A DNA stretch of 64,000 nt from Pseudomonadota bacterium (GCA_026399755.1 JAPLQI010000045.1:1-64000), one strand, 5' to 3'; counted from the stretch's first letter, positions 43,015-54,536 are shown. Notes: generated from the sequence alone by a model not told the origin. A program made the numbers and translations.

Positions 43015-43022
43015 ATGAACTT

Positions 43023-43081
43023 GTAGGGCGGGTGCAACCCGCGAGCCATGCTGAAAAATACGTGGGTTTCACCCGCCCTAC
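43023..43081. repeat. REPIN-like palindrome (family C) between ftsI and murE
   Basis: GTAGGGCGGGTGCAACCCGCG ... CGTGGGTTTCACCCGCCCTAC. Confidence 0.9.
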
Positions 43082-43141
43082 GAACGACCGACCCCATAAC
43101 CCTTGTTCCCAGCTAAACGCCTGCGAACAGAAGGAAGAAAT

Positions 43142-44623
43142 ATGAAAGCTGTGAGTTGGAACCTCCCTACTCTCGACCTTCCTGCGATTGATGCCATCGC
43201 GGCGGGTGCACGCCTTGCCGTCGATAGCCGCAACGTTCAGTCTGGCGATGTGTTTCTCGCGTTCCAAGGTGAAGTTGCGGATGGCCGCAGCTATATCGCT
43301 GACGCCATTGCCGCAGGTGCCGCAGCTGTCTTGTGGGAAAGCGACGAGTTTGTATGGAACCCAGCTTGGACCATTCCTAATTTGGCGATTCCACAATTAC
43401 GCGCTCAGGCCGGTATTGTGGCAGCCCATTTATTAGGCAATCCATCACAGTCCATGTTTGTGACCGGCATTACCGGCACCAATGGCAAAACATCCATCGC
43501 CAATTGGCTGGCGCAAGCCTTTAATTTGCTCGGCAACAAAACCGGTGTGCTCGGCACGCTGGGTAATGGCTTTGTTGATAAATTAGAAAGCTCGACGCAT
43601 ACCACGCTCGACCCTGTGACCTTGCAAGGCTGGCTAGTCCGCCTAAAAACAGAAGGCGCTAGCCATATTGCGATGGAAGTCTCCTCACATGGCTTAGATC
43701 AGGGCCGTGTGCATGGCACCAACTATGATGTTGCCGTATTTACCAACCTAACCCGTGATCATCTGGATTACCACGGTGATATGGGCAGCTATGGCGCAGC
43801 GAAGGCGCAGCTATTTAATTGGGAAGGCTTAAAAGCCGCCGTTATCAATACCGATGACGCCTTTGGCCGCGAGCTGGCTACCCACTGCAAAGCACCGCGC
43901 GTACTAACTTATGGTTTAGAAAACGGCGGCATACGCGCCACTAAAGTCGTGCTCACACTCTCTGGCTTAGAGATGGAAGTTGCAACGCCTTACGGCTTAT
44001 GCAATATCAACTCGCCGATGCTGGGCCGCTTTAATGCTAGCAATTTACTCGCCTGCCTCTCTGTCTTACTGGCTGCCGATGTGCCACTGGCAAAAGTCGC
44101 CAATGTGCTCAGCCAAATTCAGCCCGCTGCGGGCCGTATGCAAAAATTAGGTGGCGACCAGCGCCCACTCGTGGTGGTTGATTACGCGCATACCCCTGAT
44201 GCACTTGAAAAAGCACTGGCCACGCTGCGCGAATCCATGCCAGAAAAAAGCCGCCTCTATTGCATCTTTGGCTGCGGTGGCGACCGCGATAAAGGCAAAC
44301 GTCCATTAATGGGCGAAATCGCCTGCCGCCTTGCCGACGCAGTGATTATCACCTCAGACAATCCGCGTAGCGAAACCCCACAAGCCATTATCCAAGACAT
44401 CGTGCGCGGCGTTTCTGGAGTGCCCGGCAATGGACACGCCAATTACAGCATTGATTCAGATCGCTCTTCAGCCATCTCTGACGCCATTGATGTGGCCACA
44501 GCCAAAGACGTTGTGCTGATTGCAGGTAAGGGCCACGAAACCTATCAGGAAATCGCAGGCATTCGACATCCTTTTGATGATGTCGCCATTGCGAATCGCG
44601 CCTTAGCAAGGAAGAAAAAATAA
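43142..44623 (+). CDS. murE: UDP-MurNAc-tripeptide synthetase MurE
   Basis: LAVDSRNVQSGDVFLAFQG, GITGTNGKTSIANWLAQAF, DYAHTPDALEKAL, SDNPRSETP; start at MKAVSWNLPT. Confidence 0.96.
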   Translation: MKAVSWNLPTLDLPAIDAIAAGARLAVDSRNVQSGDVFLAFQGEVADGRSYIADAIAAGAAAVLWESDEFVWNPAWTIPNLAIPQLRAQAGIVAAHLLGNPSQSMFVTGITGTNGKTSIANWLAQAFNLLGNKTGVLGTLGNGFVDKLESSTHTTLDPVTLQGWLVRLKTEGASHIAMEVSSHGLDQGRVHGTNYDVAVFTNLTRDHLDYHGDMGSYGAAKAQLFNWEGLKAAVINTDDAFGRELATHCKAPRVLTYGLENGGIRATKVVLTLSGLEMEVATPYGLCNINSPMLGRFNASNLLACLSVLLAADVPLAKVANVLSQIQPAAGRMQKLGGDQRPLVVVDYAHTPDALEKALATLRESMPEKSRLYCIFGCGGDRDKGKRPLMGEIACRLADAVIITSDNPRSETPQAIIQDIVRGVSGVPGNGHANYSIDSDRSSAISDAIDVATAKDVVLIAGKGHETYQEIAGIRHPFDDVAIANRALARKKK

Positions 44624-44709
44624 TGTCGCTGCAGCTATTCGCTCCGGCCTTCAAAGGCATCATGGCGGCGCTCATTGAGCGTGGCCAATCAGTTGGGAAG
44701 AAAAAATAA
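44623..44709 (+). other. Chimeric junction mini-ORF (28 aa) between murE and murF
   Basis: MSLQLFAPAFKGIMAALIERGQSVGKKK*; TAATG overlaps on both sides; GGAAGAAAAAATAATGT repeated at 44610-44626 and 44696-44712 (offset 86). Confidence 0.6.
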
Positions 44710-46088
44710 TGTTGTCGCTGCTAGAAACTGCACAGGCTATCAAAGGCACGCTCCAAGGCCATGGTGAGACACGCTTTACGCGCGTCACCACCGATAGCCG
44801 TGATATCCGTGCGGGTGATTTATTTATTGCTTTACGTGGGGACAACTTCAACGGCAATGCCTTTGCCGATGCGGCCATTGCCGCAGGAGCCGTCGCCGCC
44901 ATCGTCGACACACCTATTGCTGGGCCGCATATTTTAGTGGCCGACACACTCGCTGCCCTTGGGCAACTAGCGGCTTTTTGGCGTGAGCAGTTAAAAAATA
45001 ACGTCGGCCAAGTCGTGATTGGCGTCACCGGCAGCAATGGTAAAACCACAGTAAAAGAAATGATTTCTGCCGTACTCAGCCACTTTGCAGGTGCTGATGC
45101 GGTGCACGCCACCTATGGCAATCTAAACAACCATATCGGCCTGCCGCTGACGCTGCTGGCGGCAAGAGCAAACCATCGCTATGTGGTCGCCGAAATGGGT
45201 ATGAATCATTTCGATGAAATCAGCTACCTCACCCATATTGCCAAACCCGATATCGCCATTATTAATAACGCCGGACGCTGCCACTTAGAAGCGCTCGGCA
45301 GCGTGGCAGGTGTGGCCCAAGCTAAGGGTGAAATTTTTGCAGGGCTAGTGGCCGGTGGTTACGCCATTATCAATGCAGATGACGATTACGCTCCACTTTG
45401 GCGTGAGTTAGCTAAAGATCATCCACAAGTCAGCTTTAGCCTGAGCAATGCCGATGTGTATGCGCGCAATCTCTGTGCACACACACAGGGCGCGCAATTT
45501 ACCCTGTGCACCCCCAATGATTCGGCCCAAGTCGATTTACAAATCCCCGGCTTACACAATGTGCTCAATGCCTTGGGCGCAGCAGCCGTGGGCCACGCTT
45601 TAAAGATTGATGCAGAAGATATCGCCAGCGGCCTCGCCAACTACCGAGGCAGCAAAGGCCGTTTGCAAAGCAAGACCGCCTTTAACGGCGCAAAAATATT
45701 TGACGATACCTACAACGCCAACCCCGACTCAATGAAAGCGGCCATCGATGTATTGGCCGCTTTGGGTGCAGAAACCGGCACAGAAACACTGCTGGTTTTA
45801 GGCGATATGGGCGAAATTGGCAGCGATGCTGCAGAGCGTCATCAAGAAATTGGCGCTTATGCCCGGGAAAAAGGCATTCAATCGCTATACACGCTGGGTG
45901 AGCAAATGCAGCTTGCTAGCGCTGCATTTGGCGCGAGCAGCCAACACTTTGCCGATGTTGCAGCTTTGATTGCAACGCTGCGCACCGATTTAACGCCAAC
46001 GGCCACCGTTTTGGTCAAAGGCTCGCGTTTTATGCGCATGGAACGAGTCGTGGACGGCTTGAATTTAAACGACTTGGAGAAGATGTAA
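44709..46088 (+). CDS. murF: UDP-MurNAc-pentapeptide synthetase MurF
   Basis: VTTDSRDIRAGDLFIALRG, GVTGSNGKTTVKEMI, DTYNANPDSMKAAIDVLA. Confidence 0.97.
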   Translation: MLSLLETAQAIKGTLQGHGETRFTRVTTDSRDIRAGDLFIALRGDNFNGNAFADAAIAAGAVAAIVDTPIAGPHILVADTLAALGQLAAFWREQLKNNVGQVVIGVTGSNGKTTVKEMISAVLSHFAGADAVHATYGNLNNHIGLPLTLLAARANHRYVVAEMGMNHFDEISYLTHIAKPDIAIINNAGRCHLEALGSVAGVAQAKGEIFAGLVAGGYAIINADDDYAPLWRELAKDHPQVSFSLSNADVYARNLCAHTQGAQFTLCTPNDSAQVDLQIPGLHNVLNALGAAAVGHALKIDAEDIASGLANYRGSKGRLQSKTAFNGAKIFDDTYNANPDSMKAAIDVLAALGAETGTETLLVLGDMGEIGSDAAERHQEIGAYAREKGIQSLYTLGEQMQLASAAFGASSQHFADVAALIATLRTDLTPTATVLVKGSRFMRMERVVDGLNLNDLEKM

Positions 46089-47177
46089 ATGTTGTTGCTG
46101 TTAACCCAATGGCTTGGCGAATCAGTTCGCGCCTTTCACGTTTTTAACTACATCACCCTTAGAGCGGTGCTGGCGACCATGACGGCGCTGGGCATCTCAT
46201 GGACGATGGGCCCTTGGGTCATTAGAAAATTAACGGATTTAAAAGTAGGCCAAGTTGTTCGTACCGATGGCGTACAGAGCCATTTAATTAAAGCAGGCAC
46301 GCCCACCATGGGCGGCACGCTGATTCTGCTGGCGATTGGCTTAACCACCCTGCTATGGGGTGACTTACGCAATAAATATGTTTGGCTGGCCCTGATCGTA
46401 ACCATGGCCACCGGTGTGATTGGCTTTGTTGATGACTACCGCAAAATCGCCCTTAAAGACCCCAAGGGCATGTCGGCCAAAGCCAAATTATTCTGGCAAT
46501 CCTTGATCGCCATTGGTGCTGGGGTATTTTTGGTGCATGCCGGCGGTAGCCTGCCCGCCAATACCGGCTTTGTTGTGCCCTTTTTCAAGCAGATTCTTTA
46601 TCCATTTGGCGCGGTTGGCTTTTGTGTCCTGACTTACTTTGTGATTGTTGGCACCAGTAATGCCGTCAACCTTACCGATGGCTTAGATGGCTTGGCGATT
46701 ATGCCTACCGTACTGATTTCCTTTGCCTTCTGTGTATTTGCCTATGTAGCGGGCAATGTGGTGTTTTCCAAATACCTCGGCGTGCCCTTTGTACCCGGCG
46801 CGGGTGAGCTAGTGATTTTCTGCGCGGCTATGGCTGGAGCGGGTTTGGGGTTTTTATGGTTTAACGCCTACCCCGCCGAAGTCTTTATGGGTGACGTGGG
46901 CGCATTAGCCCTCGGCGCTGGCCTTGGCATTGTGGCGGTGATTGTTCGCCAAGAAATCGTTTTGCTGATTATGGGCGGTGTATTTGTGATGGAAGCGCTG
47001 TCGGTAATGATTCAAGTCGCCAGCTTTAAGCTACGCGGCAAACGCGTCTTCCGAATGGCCCCGATTCACCATCATTACGAATTAAAAGGCTGGAAAGAAA
47101 CGCAAGTCGTCGTGCGCTTCTGGATTATCACCATGCTGTTGGTATTGGCTGGTTTAGCAACGCTGAAGCTGCGTTAA
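46089..47177 (+). CDS. mraY: Phospho-MurNAc-pentapeptide translocase MraY
   Basis: [55 protein letters not shown]. Confidence 0.98.
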   Translation: MLLLLTQWLGESVRAFHVFNYITLRAVLATMTALGISWTMGPWVIRKLTDLKVGQVVRTDGVQSHLIKAGTPTMGGTLILLAIGLTTLLWGDLRNKYVWLALIVTMATGVIGFVDDYRKIALKDPKGMSAKAKLFWQSLIAIGAGVFLVHAGGSLPANTGFVVPFFKQILYPFGAVGFCVLTYFVIVGTSNAVNLTDGLDGLAIMPTVLISFAFCVFAYVAGNVVFSKYLGVPFVPGAGELVIFCAAMAGAGLGFLWFNAYPAEVFMGDVGALALGAGLGIVAVIVRQEIVLLIMGGVFVMEALSVMIQVASFKLRGKRVFRMAPIHHHYELKGWKETQVVVRFWIITMLLVLAGLATLKLR

Positions 47178-47190
47178 TTATTGAAAGACC

Positions 47191-47339
47191 AACCTAGGTC
47201 TTGAACCACGGAGGAAAAGGAGAACACAGAGGGCCACGGAGAAAGGCAAGAGAATCACACCTGCATTTATCCATTCTGAAGGTTTTCTCCGTGTAACTCC
47301 GTGTTCTCTGTGCCCTCCGTGGTTCAAGATTTGGGTTTT
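47191..47339. repeat. Family B CACGGAG-rich palindromic element between mraY and murD
   Basis: TTGAACCACGGAGGAAAAGGAGAACACAGAGGGCCACGGAG ... TTTTCTCCGTGTAACTCCGTGTTCTCTGTGCCCTCCGTGGTTCAA. Confidence 0.92.
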
Positions 47340-47370
47340 AGCTTAGCTTGTTGACATTGAAGAGAAGAAA

Positions 47371-48774
47371 ATGAATTACCAAGGCAAACATTGCATCGTT
47401 GTGGGTTTAGGCGAGTCGGGCTTTTCTGCTGCGAAGTGGCTGGCGGTTCAGGGTGCGCGCGTGACTGTGGCCGATAGCCGCAGTGCTCCGCCCAATGTAG
47501 AGCAACTCCATGCCACTCATGCCGATATCGAATTGCGCTTAGGCGCGTTCAGCGATGCCACGTTTGTTGATGCCGATGCGCTGATTGTTAGCCCAGGTGT
47601 GCCGCTGACCACGCCAGCCATTGCCGCAGCTGTGGCTCGTGGAGTGCCTGCTTTAGGTGATGTGGAATTATTCGCGCTAGCAATTGCAGGTTCTGCCGCT
47701 AAAGTCATTGCGATTACCGGCTCCAACGGTAAATCGACGGTTACCAGCATGGTTGGCCAGATGTGTGCTGCCGCGGGTTTAAAAACCGTGATGGCGGGCA
47801 ATATCGGCCTGCCGGTACTGGACGCACTGACTGCAACGCCAGATGCCGATGTATTTGTGCTTGAGCTTTCTAGCTTTCAGCTCGAAACCACCACATCTCT
47901 CAATGCCGATGCCGCCACAGTACTGAATATCAGCGAAGACCATTTAGACCGTTATAAAAATCTGGCGCATTACGCTGCCACCAAGGCGGCTATTTTTGCA
48001 GGCACAGGCGTCGTTGTTCTAAACCGCGAAGATGCGCATTGCCTTGCGATGGCGACTGAGCTGGCGTCACGCCAAATCGTTTGGTTTGGTGCAGATGAGC
48101 CGCGTACAGCTGCGGAGTACGGTCTTAAAGGGCCCGAGTTCACCTTAGGCTGTGGCAGCGAAGCATTCTTTAATGCGGCCGATTTACCCGTGGCAGGCTT
48201 ACACAATGCCGTGAATGCGCTTTCCGCCATCGCGCTTTGCCGCGCCATTGGCGTAGAAACCGCCCCGCTACTTGCTGCACTAAAATCATTCACTGGCCTT
48301 GCGCATAGAGTTGAGTTTGTTGCCACGGTGCAAGGGGTTGATTACTTCGACGACTCCAAAGGCACCAATGTCGGAGCCACCGAAGCGGCGCTCAAAGGCA
48401 TGACTCGCCCCGTTGTTCTAATCGCAGGCGGAGATGGCAAGGGCCAAGATTTCCGCCCGCTGAAAGCCGCTTGCGAGCGCATTTGCCGCGCTGTGATTCT
48501 GATTGGCCGCGACGCGCCGATTCTGGCCGAAGCACTCAACGAAGCTCAATCGCCATTTATAGATACTGATGATTCTGATGACTCGGAAGCAGAAAACCTG
48601 TTGCCTGTTTTACAACTGCCCACCATGGAAATGGCCGTGCAATTTGCCAGCAACTTTGCCGAAAGTGGCGACGTAGTTCTGCTTTCCCCTGCTTGCGCCA
48701 GCCTCGATATGTACCGCAACTATCACCACCGTGCCGAAGTCTTTATCGCTGCGGTTAAAGGCTTAGGGAGCTGA
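47371..48774 (+). CDS. murD: UDP-MurNAc-alanine--D-glutamate ligase MurD
   Basis: VVGLGESGFSAAKWLAVQGARV, ITGSNGKSTVTSMVGQM, DSKGTNVGATEAAL, LLSPACASLDMYRNYHHRAEVF. Confidence 0.97.
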   Translation: MNYQGKHCIVVGLGESGFSAAKWLAVQGARVTVADSRSAPPNVEQLHATHADIELRLGAFSDATFVDADALIVSPGVPLTTPAIAAAVARGVPALGDVELFALAIAGSAAKVIAITGSNGKSTVTSMVGQMCAAAGLKTVMAGNIGLPVLDALTATPDADVFVLELSSFQLETTTSLNADAATVLNISEDHLDRYKNLAHYAATKAAIFAGTGVVVLNREDAHCLAMATELASRQIVWFGADEPRTAAEYGLKGPEFTLGCGSEAFFNAADLPVAGLHNAVNALSAIALCRAIGVETAPLLAALKSFTGLAHRVEFVATVQGVDYFDDSKGTNVGATEAALKGMTRPVVLIAGGDGKGQDFRPLKAACERICRAVILIGRDAPILAEALNEAQSPFIDTDDSDDSEAENLLPVLQLPTMEMAVQFASNFAESGDVVLLSPACASLDMYRNYHHRAEVFIAAVKGLGS

Positions 48775-48775
48775 T

Positions 48776-48871
48776 ATGGCCCAGCTATTCTCTCAGGCTA
48801 TCAAGCAATTGCGCCTAATAACTGCGGCCTATGCTCCGAGCCACCTTGAACTCAAAGGTTTGGGGGCCTGA
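48776..48871 (+). other. Chimeric junction mini-ORF (31 aa) between murD and ftsW
   Basis: [32 protein letters not shown]-terminus mirrors FtsW ([21 protein letters not shown]), C-terminus mirrors MurD (VKGLGS*); TGATG overlap with ftsW. Confidence 0.75.
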
Positions 48872-50058
48872 TGCGCCAGTTATTTTCTCAAGCGATCAAG
48901 AAGCTGCGACCTAATATGGCCGCCTATGATCAGGCCTTGTTCTGGTGCATTACCCTGCTGCTGACGATGGGTTTGGTGATGGTGTACTCCTCGTCCATTG
49001 CGATGGCCGAGGTAGATAAAGACACGGGCTTTCGCTCGAACTACTTTTTAATTCGCCATGCTATTTTCTTAGTCGTTGGGATTGCTAGCGCTTTTATTGC
49101 GTTTTCAATCTCTACCAAAACATGGCAGCAGTATTCGTCCACCCTATTTTTAATCGGCATGATTTTGCTGCTGATGGTGTTGATTCCTGGCGTGGGGCGT
49201 GAAGTAAACGGTAGCCGCCGTTGGTTGTCGCTGGTGGTGATTAATTTGCAGCCATCCGAGCTAATGAAGCTGTTCGTGGTGCTTTATGCGGCGGACTACA
49301 CCGTGCGCAAAGCCGTCAGCATGACCGGCACTTTTATGCAAAGCGTGACCAAAGTGCTATTTCCAATGTTTATGGTCATGGTGGTAGTTGGAGCACTTTT
49401 ATTACTAGAGCCTGACTTTGGTGCCTTAACCGTGATTACCGCCATTGCGATGGGCGCACTGTTTTTGGGTGGCTTTAACTGGAAGCTGTTTGCGGGGCTG
49501 TTTATCTTTTTAGGCGCGGCCTTCGTTGGTCTTGTCATCAGCTCGCCTTACCGTATGCAACGCGTTTTAGGGTTTTTAGATCCGTGGAAAGACCCGTACG
49601 GCAAGGGCTATCAGCTGAGCCACTCACTGATTGCTTTTGGGCGGGGCGAATGGAGTGGCGTAGGCCTTGGGGCCAGCGTAGAAAAACTTTCCTATTTGCC
49701 CGAAGCGCATACCGATTTTTTAATGGCAATCATTGCTGAAGAGCTTGGTTTTTTCGGCGTGGCCACAGTGATTTTGCTGTTTGTATTTCTGATTTTTCGC
49801 GCCTTTATGATAGGCGTGCAAGCCGCCAAGCTAGAGCGCCACTGGCAAGCTTTAGCCGCACAAGGCGTCGGCATTTGGATGGGCGTGCAGTCATTTATCA
49901 ATATTGGCGTGAATATGGGTTTGATGCCCACCAAGGGTCTTACCCTGCCCCTGCTGTCTTTTGGTGGCTCGGGCATCGTGGCTAATTTGATTGCTTTAGG
50001 TGTTTTGATGCGGATTGATTATGAAAACCGCCAATTAATCCGGGGGTATAGATCATGA
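48871..50058 (+). CDS. ftsW: Lipid II polymerase FtsW (SEDS)
   Basis: [67 protein letters not shown]. Confidence 0.97.
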   Translation: MRQLFSQAIKKLRPNMAAYDQALFWCITLLLTMGLVMVYSSSIAMAEVDKDTGFRSNYFLIRHAIFLVVGIASAFIAFSISTKTWQQYSSTLFLIGMILLLMVLIPGVGREVNGSRRWLSLVVINLQPSELMKLFVVLYAADYTVRKAVSMTGTFMQSVTKVLFPMFMVMVVVGALLLLEPDFGALTVITAIAMGALFLGGFNWKLFAGLFIFLGAAFVGLVISSPYRMQRVLGFLDPWKDPYGKGYQLSHSLIAFGRGEWSGVGLGASVEKLSYLPEAHTDFLMAIIAEELGFFGVATVILLFVFLIFRAFMIGVQAAKLERHWQALAAQGVGIWMGVQSFINIGVNMGLMPTKGLTLPLLSFGGSGIVANLIALGVLMRIDYENRQLIRGYRS

Positions 50059-51146
50059 GTCAACACGCCTCACTCCCAACGCCCCGCCGTACCTTATTGG
50101 TGATGGCTGGCGGCACTGGCGGGCATATTTTCCCTGCGCTGGCTGTGGCCAATGAGCTAAAAGCACGCGGCTGGAAGATTATCTGGCTGGGCGCGGCTGG
50201 GCGCATGGAAACACGCATCGTGCCTGAGCATGGCATTGATCTGGTCACTCTCAAAATTGATGGCGTGCGTGGCAAGGGGCTGCTGAAAAAGCTCAGCCAG
50301 CCTTGGGTACAGCTCAAAGCGCTCTGCGGCGCGTTCAAAGTCATTTTTGAGCATAGGCCCGATGTGGCGATTGGCTTTGGTGGCTTTACAGGGTTCCCCG
50401 GCGGCGTAGCGATGCGCATGTTGTGGCTGCCTTTGGTGATCCATGAGCAAAACTCGGTGGCGGGGCTGACTAATAAAGCGCTGTCCAAAATTGCTAACCG
50501 CGTGCTGTTTGCTTTCCCAAGTGCATTTCCAAGCAAAGAAGGCTGCATTGGTAACCCTGTCAGGGCCGAAATCCAAGACCTAGCACTGCCTGAAGCACGA
50601 TTTGCTGGACGTTCTGGCCCGCTTAAGCTGCTGGTAGTTGGCGGCAGCTTAGGCGCCCAAGTGTTTAACGAAGAAGTCCCCAAGGCGCTGGCCTTAATGC
50701 CAAGCGAGCAACGCCCAGTGGTGATTCATCAGGCAGGGGAAAAACATATAGAAGCTTTGCGAGCCAATTATGCCGCTGCAGGAGTTAGCGCAGATTGCGT
50801 GGCTTTTATTAGCGATATGGCAGAAGCCTACGCCAATGCCGACCTTATTTTATGCCGTGCTGGCGCGCTGACCGTGGCCGAGCTGGCCTGTGTTGGAGCC
50901 GCCTCCGTACTGGTGCCTTTCCCGCACGCTGTGGATGATCACCAAACCGGCAATGCCCGCTATTTAAGCGAGAACGGAGCTGGACTTTTATTACCACAAA
51001 AAGAATTTAACGCCGCCGCGTTTGCCCAATTACTGACCCAAACCAACCGTGAGCAATGTTTGGCTATCGCCACACTAGCCCGCGGTCTGGCAAAACCGGA
51101 TGCCACGATGCAAGTGGTATCGGTGATTGAAGAATTAGCCAAGTAG
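50055..51146 (+). CDS. murG: UDP-GlcNAc:undecaprenyl-PP-MurNAc-pentapeptide transferase MurG
   Basis: [51 protein letters not shown]. Confidence 0.97.
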   Translation: MSQHASLPTPRRTLLVMAGGTGGHIFPALAVANELKARGWKIIWLGAAGRMETRIVPEHGIDLVTLKIDGVRGKGLLKKLSQPWVQLKALCGAFKVIFEHRPDVAIGFGGFTGFPGGVAMRMLWLPLVIHEQNSVAGLTNKALSKIANRVLFAFPSAFPSKEGCIGNPVRAEIQDLALPEARFAGRSGPLKLLVVGGSLGAQVFNEEVPKALALMPSEQRPVVIHQAGEKHIEALRANYAAAGVSADCVAFISDMAEAYANADLILCRAGALTVAELACVGAASVLVPFPHAVDDHQTGNARYLSENGAGLLLPQKEFNAAAFAQLLTQTNREQCLAIATLARGLAKPDATMQVVSVIEELAK

Positions 51147-51151
51147 AAACG

Positions 51152-52543
51152 ATGATGAAACACAAAGTTAAACGTATCCATTTTGTAGGCATCGGCGGCG
51201 TCGGCATGAGCGGCATCGCAGAAGTCTTGCTCAACCTCGGTTTTGAGATCAGTGGCTCAGATTTGGGCCATAACGCCAGCGCGCAACGCTTAGCGGCGGC
51301 AGGAGCGCATGTGCACTTGGGCCACGCCGCCGAATATGTTGCTAATGCCGATGTGGTGGTGATTTCTAGCGCGGTAAAAGACGATAACCCTGAAGTAATC
51401 GAAGCGCGTAATCGCAAGATTCCCGTGGTACCACGAGCGCAAATGTTGGCCGAGCTGATGCGCTTAAAGCAAGGCATAGCCATTGCAGGCACGCATGGCA
51501 AAACCACCACCACCAGCCTGACCGCTTCAATTTTGGAAGCGGCAGGGCTAGATCCTACTTTTGTAATTGGCGGCAAATTGCACGCCGCAGGCAGCAACGC
51601 TCGTTTAGGCCATGGCGACTTTTTAGTGGCTGAAGCCGACGAAAGCGATGCGTCATTCCTGCTGCTCACCCCGGTGATTTCGGTGGTCACCAATATCGAT
51701 CAAGACCATATGGATACCTATGGCCATGACTTTAATAATTTAAAGAAGGCGTTTATTACCTTCTTGCAGCATCTGCCCTTCTATGGCCGCGCCGTGCTGT
51801 GCATTGATGACCCTTATGTGCGCGAGATTTTGCCGCAGGTCACCAGCCCAATTACCAGCTATGGCGTTAGCGCGGACGCCATGCTGCGTGCTGAAAACAT
51901 TGTGGCGCTCGATGGCCGTATGCAATTTGATGCCGTTTGGGAAAACGGCGAATCACGCCGCCTAGCCATCACGCTGAATATGCCCGGCATGCACAATGTG
52001 CTGAACGCACTTGCCGCGATTGCCGTAGGGATCGAAATTGGTGCAGATGAAGCCGCCATTCAATCTGCTCTGGCGGGCTTCCAAGGAGTAGGCCGACGCT
52101 TCCAACGCTATGGCGAAATTGCACTTGAAACAGGGGGCAGCTTTACGCTGGTGGACGATTACGGCCACCACCCTGTTGAAATGGCGGCCACCATTGCCGC
52201 TGCGCGTGGCGCATTTCCGGGCCGCCGCCTAGTGCTGGCTTTTCAGCCACACCGCTACACCCGCACCCGCGATTGCTTTGAAGATTTTGTACAGGTTTTA
52301 TCGACAGTTGATGGCCTATTGCTTGGCGAAGTGTATGCCGCTGGCGAAGCGCCTATCGTGGCAGCAGATAGCCGCAGCCTAGCCCGCGCCGTACGCGTAG
52401 TGGGCAAAGTAGAGCCGCAATTTGTGGCAGATATCAATGAAATGCCAGCCTCCATCATGGCCGCGGCCAAAGAAGGCGATGTAATTATCACCATGGGCGC
52501 AGGTACGATAGGCGGCGTTCCTGGCAAGGTTGCTGCATTGTAA
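51152..52543 (+). CDS. murC: UDP-MurNAc-L-alanine ligase MurC
   Basis: [62 protein letters not shown]. Confidence 0.97.
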   Translation: MMKHKVKRIHFVGIGGVGMSGIAEVLLNLGFEISGSDLGHNASAQRLAAAGAHVHLGHAAEYVANADVVVISSAVKDDNPEVIEARNRKIPVVPRAQMLAELMRLKQGIAIAGTHGKTTTTSLTASILEAAGLDPTFVIGGKLHAAGSNARLGHGDFLVAEADESDASFLLLTPVISVVTNIDQDHMDTYGHDFNNLKKAFITFLQHLPFYGRAVLCIDDPYVREILPQVTSPITSYGVSADAMLRAENIVALDGRMQFDAVWENGESRRLAITLNMPGMHNVLNALAAIAVGIEIGADEAAIQSALAGFQGVGRRFQRYGEIALETGGSFTLVDDYGHHPVEMAATIAAARGAFPGRRLVLAFQPHRYTRTRDCFEDFVQVLSTVDGLLLGEVYAAGEAPIVAADSRSLARAVRVVGKVEPQFVADINEMPASIMAAAKEGDVIITMGAGTIGGVPGKVAAL

Positions 52544-52547
52544 AAAC

Positions 52548-52668
52548 AAAAGATCTGTAGACACAAGGGAAGGACACAGAGCGTACAAACCTTAAGAAGC
52601 AAACGATCTTTAACTCGTTTTTTATCTTCTTTTAATCTTTGTGTTCTCTGTGTCTACAGAATTTTTTA
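52548..52668. repeat. Family A palindromic intergenic element between murC and ddl
   Basis: AGATCTGTAGACACA ... TGTGTCTACAGAATTTTTT. Confidence 0.85.
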
Positions 52669-52710
52669 GTGATGTTTAATTGCCTCTTGATTGAGGGTTG
52701 AGTAAGCAAA

Positions 52711-53619
52711 ATGAATAAATACGGAAAAGTAGCGGTCGTGATGGGTGGTACTTCGGCAGAGCGTGAAGTGTCATTAATGAGCGGCAAAGGTGTTTTGGAA
52801 GCCCTGCAAGCACGCGGCGTAGATGCTTACGCCTTTGATCCGGCGATCACGCCACTTGAAGCATTAAAAACGGAAGGTTTTGATCGCGCTTTTCTGATCT
52901 TGCACGGCCCATTTGGTGAAGATGGCACTTTGCAAGGCGCACTTGAAGTGATGGGCATCCCTTACACGGGTTGTGGTGTATTGGCCTCGGCGCTCGGTAT
53001 GGATAAGCTGCGCAGCAAGCTCATTTGGCAAGCACTTAATTTGCCGATTCCAGCCTTTGAAATTCTCACTGAAAACAGCGATTTTGCTGCCATTGAGCAA
53101 AAGCTAGGCCTACCTCTATTTGTAAAGCCAGCGTGTGAAGGCTCCAGCATTGGGGTAAGTAAAGTAAAAAATGCAGGTGAACTAGCCGCCGCATTTACGG
53201 AAGCTTACAAATACGACAAGATTGTGATTGCCGAACAGTTCATTGGTGGGGGAGAATACACCGCCGCTGTACTGGGCGACCAAGTGCTGTCGTTTGTAAA
53301 GATCGAGCCTGCTACAGAATTCTACGATTATGAAGCCAAATATATCCGCGACGACACGGTTTACCGTTGCCCTGCGGGTTTGTCTGAGGAACTCAACGAG
53401 AAAATTGCTGGCTACGTCAAACAAGCCTTTTGGGCGCTTGGCGGCCGTGGCTGGGCACGTATCGATTTTTTAATGGATGAAGCGGGTAACCCTTATTTAT
53501 TAGAAGCCAATACCGCGCCAGGAATGACAACGCATAGTCTATTTCCAATGGCAGCGCGTGAAGCGGGCCTAAGTTATGAAGACTTGGTATTAAAAGTATT
53601 AGAAAGCACGCTGGAATAA
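52711..53619 (+). CDS. ddl: D-alanine--D-alanine ligase
   Basis: [68 protein letters not shown]. Confidence 0.97.
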   Translation: MNKYGKVAVVMGGTSAEREVSLMSGKGVLEALQARGVDAYAFDPAITPLEALKTEGFDRAFLILHGPFGEDGTLQGALEVMGIPYTGCGVLASALGMDKLRSKLIWQALNLPIPAFEILTENSDFAAIEQKLGLPLFVKPACEGSSIGVSKVKNAGELAAAFTEAYKYDKIVIAEQFIGGGEYTAAVLGDQVLSFVKIEPATEFYDYEAKYIRDDTVYRCPAGLSEELNEKIAGYVKQAFWALGGRGWARIDFLMDEAGNPYLLEANTAPGMTTHSLFPMAAREAGLSYEDLVLKVLESTLE

Positions 53620-53649
53620 AGACGTTGAAATTATTAAGTCGCCTCATAT

Positions 53650-53674
53650 ATCCATTGCACGATTTGCAATGGAT
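53650..53674. other. Hairpin in the ddl-ftsQ spacer
   Basis: ATCCATTGCA-cgatt-TGCAATGGAT perfect 10-bp stem. Confidence 0.55.
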
Positions 53675-53706
53675 GGCTGCGCAGACAATAGCCGAGAGGA
53701 AAACCC

Positions 53707-54501
53707 ATGTGGGATAAGCCTCAGCTTTTAATGTGGTTTGCGAACCTACTTACGGCTTTAGCGCTGCTGCTATTGTTTTATGCCTTACTTTTTTTAACGG
53801 TGCATTCGCCTTTATTTCCAATTAAGCGAATCAAAGTAGATGGTGAATTAGTTCATGTCACCCGCGAGCAATTGCAATACGTTATTAAAAACGAGTTAAA
53901 AGGGACGTTTTTTACCCTTGATTTAGATAAAACGCGGCAAGCTTTTGAAAAGCTACCGTGGGTAAGGCAAGTCACCGTACGCAGGCACTGGCCAGATCGT
54001 GTTGAAGTAACGGTTGAGGAGCACAAAGCCATGGCCCGTTGGGGCTCGGTGGCCCTGTTAAATAGTTATGGCGAGCGTTTTGATGCCGCTTCAAATGATC
54101 AATTACCGATTTTAGAAGGGCCAGAGGGCACTGAAAAAATCATGATTGATGGTTTTGTAGAGCTACACAAAACACTGCAGCCATTGGGTAAAAAAGCTAC
54201 CCATGTTTGGCTGTCAGAACGGCGAGCTTGGCGATTTGAATTAGATCACCAGCTAACAATTGAAGTAGGAAGGGACGAGCCAGTAGCAAGGACCGCACGT
54301 TTTGTGACTGCGTACCCAAACTCACTCGCCCTACTGAAGCAACCTTTTGAGTATGTAGATTTACGTTATCCCAATGGCTTTGCCGTCCGCTTACCGGATT
54401 TCAAACCTGCAGATAGCAGCAAACCAATCAATAAACCTGTGGCAAAGCCAGCAACACCGGCCAAACCTGCAGTAGCTGCACCCAAACATTCAGCAGCATG
54501 A
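53707..54501 (+). CDS. ftsQ: Cell division protein FtsQ
   Basis: POTRA-like FPIKRIKVDGELVHVTREQLQYVIKNELKGTFFTLDLDKTRQAFEKLPWVRQVTVRRHWPDRVEVTVEEH. Confidence 0.96.
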   Translation: MWDKPQLLMWFANLLTALALLLLFYALLFLTVHSPLFPIKRIKVDGELVHVTREQLQYVIKNELKGTFFTLDLDKTRQAFEKLPWVRQVTVRRHWPDRVEVTVEEHKAMARWGSVALLNSYGERFDAASNDQLPILEGPEGTEKIMIDGFVELHKTLQPLGKKATHVWLSERRAWRFELDHQLTIEVGRDEPVARTARFVTAYPNSLALLKQPFEYVDLRYPNGFAVRLPDFKPADSSKPINKPVAKPATPAKPAVAAPKHSAA

Positions 54502-54536
54502 GTTCGTAGGGCGGGTGCACCCTGCCAGTAAGCAGT

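Noticed and set aside
42875-43396. 173-aa minus-strand ORF across the ftsI-murE spacer
   Set aside because: Runs through the REPIN palindrome and antisense of two conserved genes
50060-50683. 207-aa minus-strand ORF antisense to murG
   Set aside because: Shadow of murG; composition is typical of antisense frames
51064-51693. 209-aa minus-strand ORF antisense to murC
   Set aside because: Codon-bias shadow of murC
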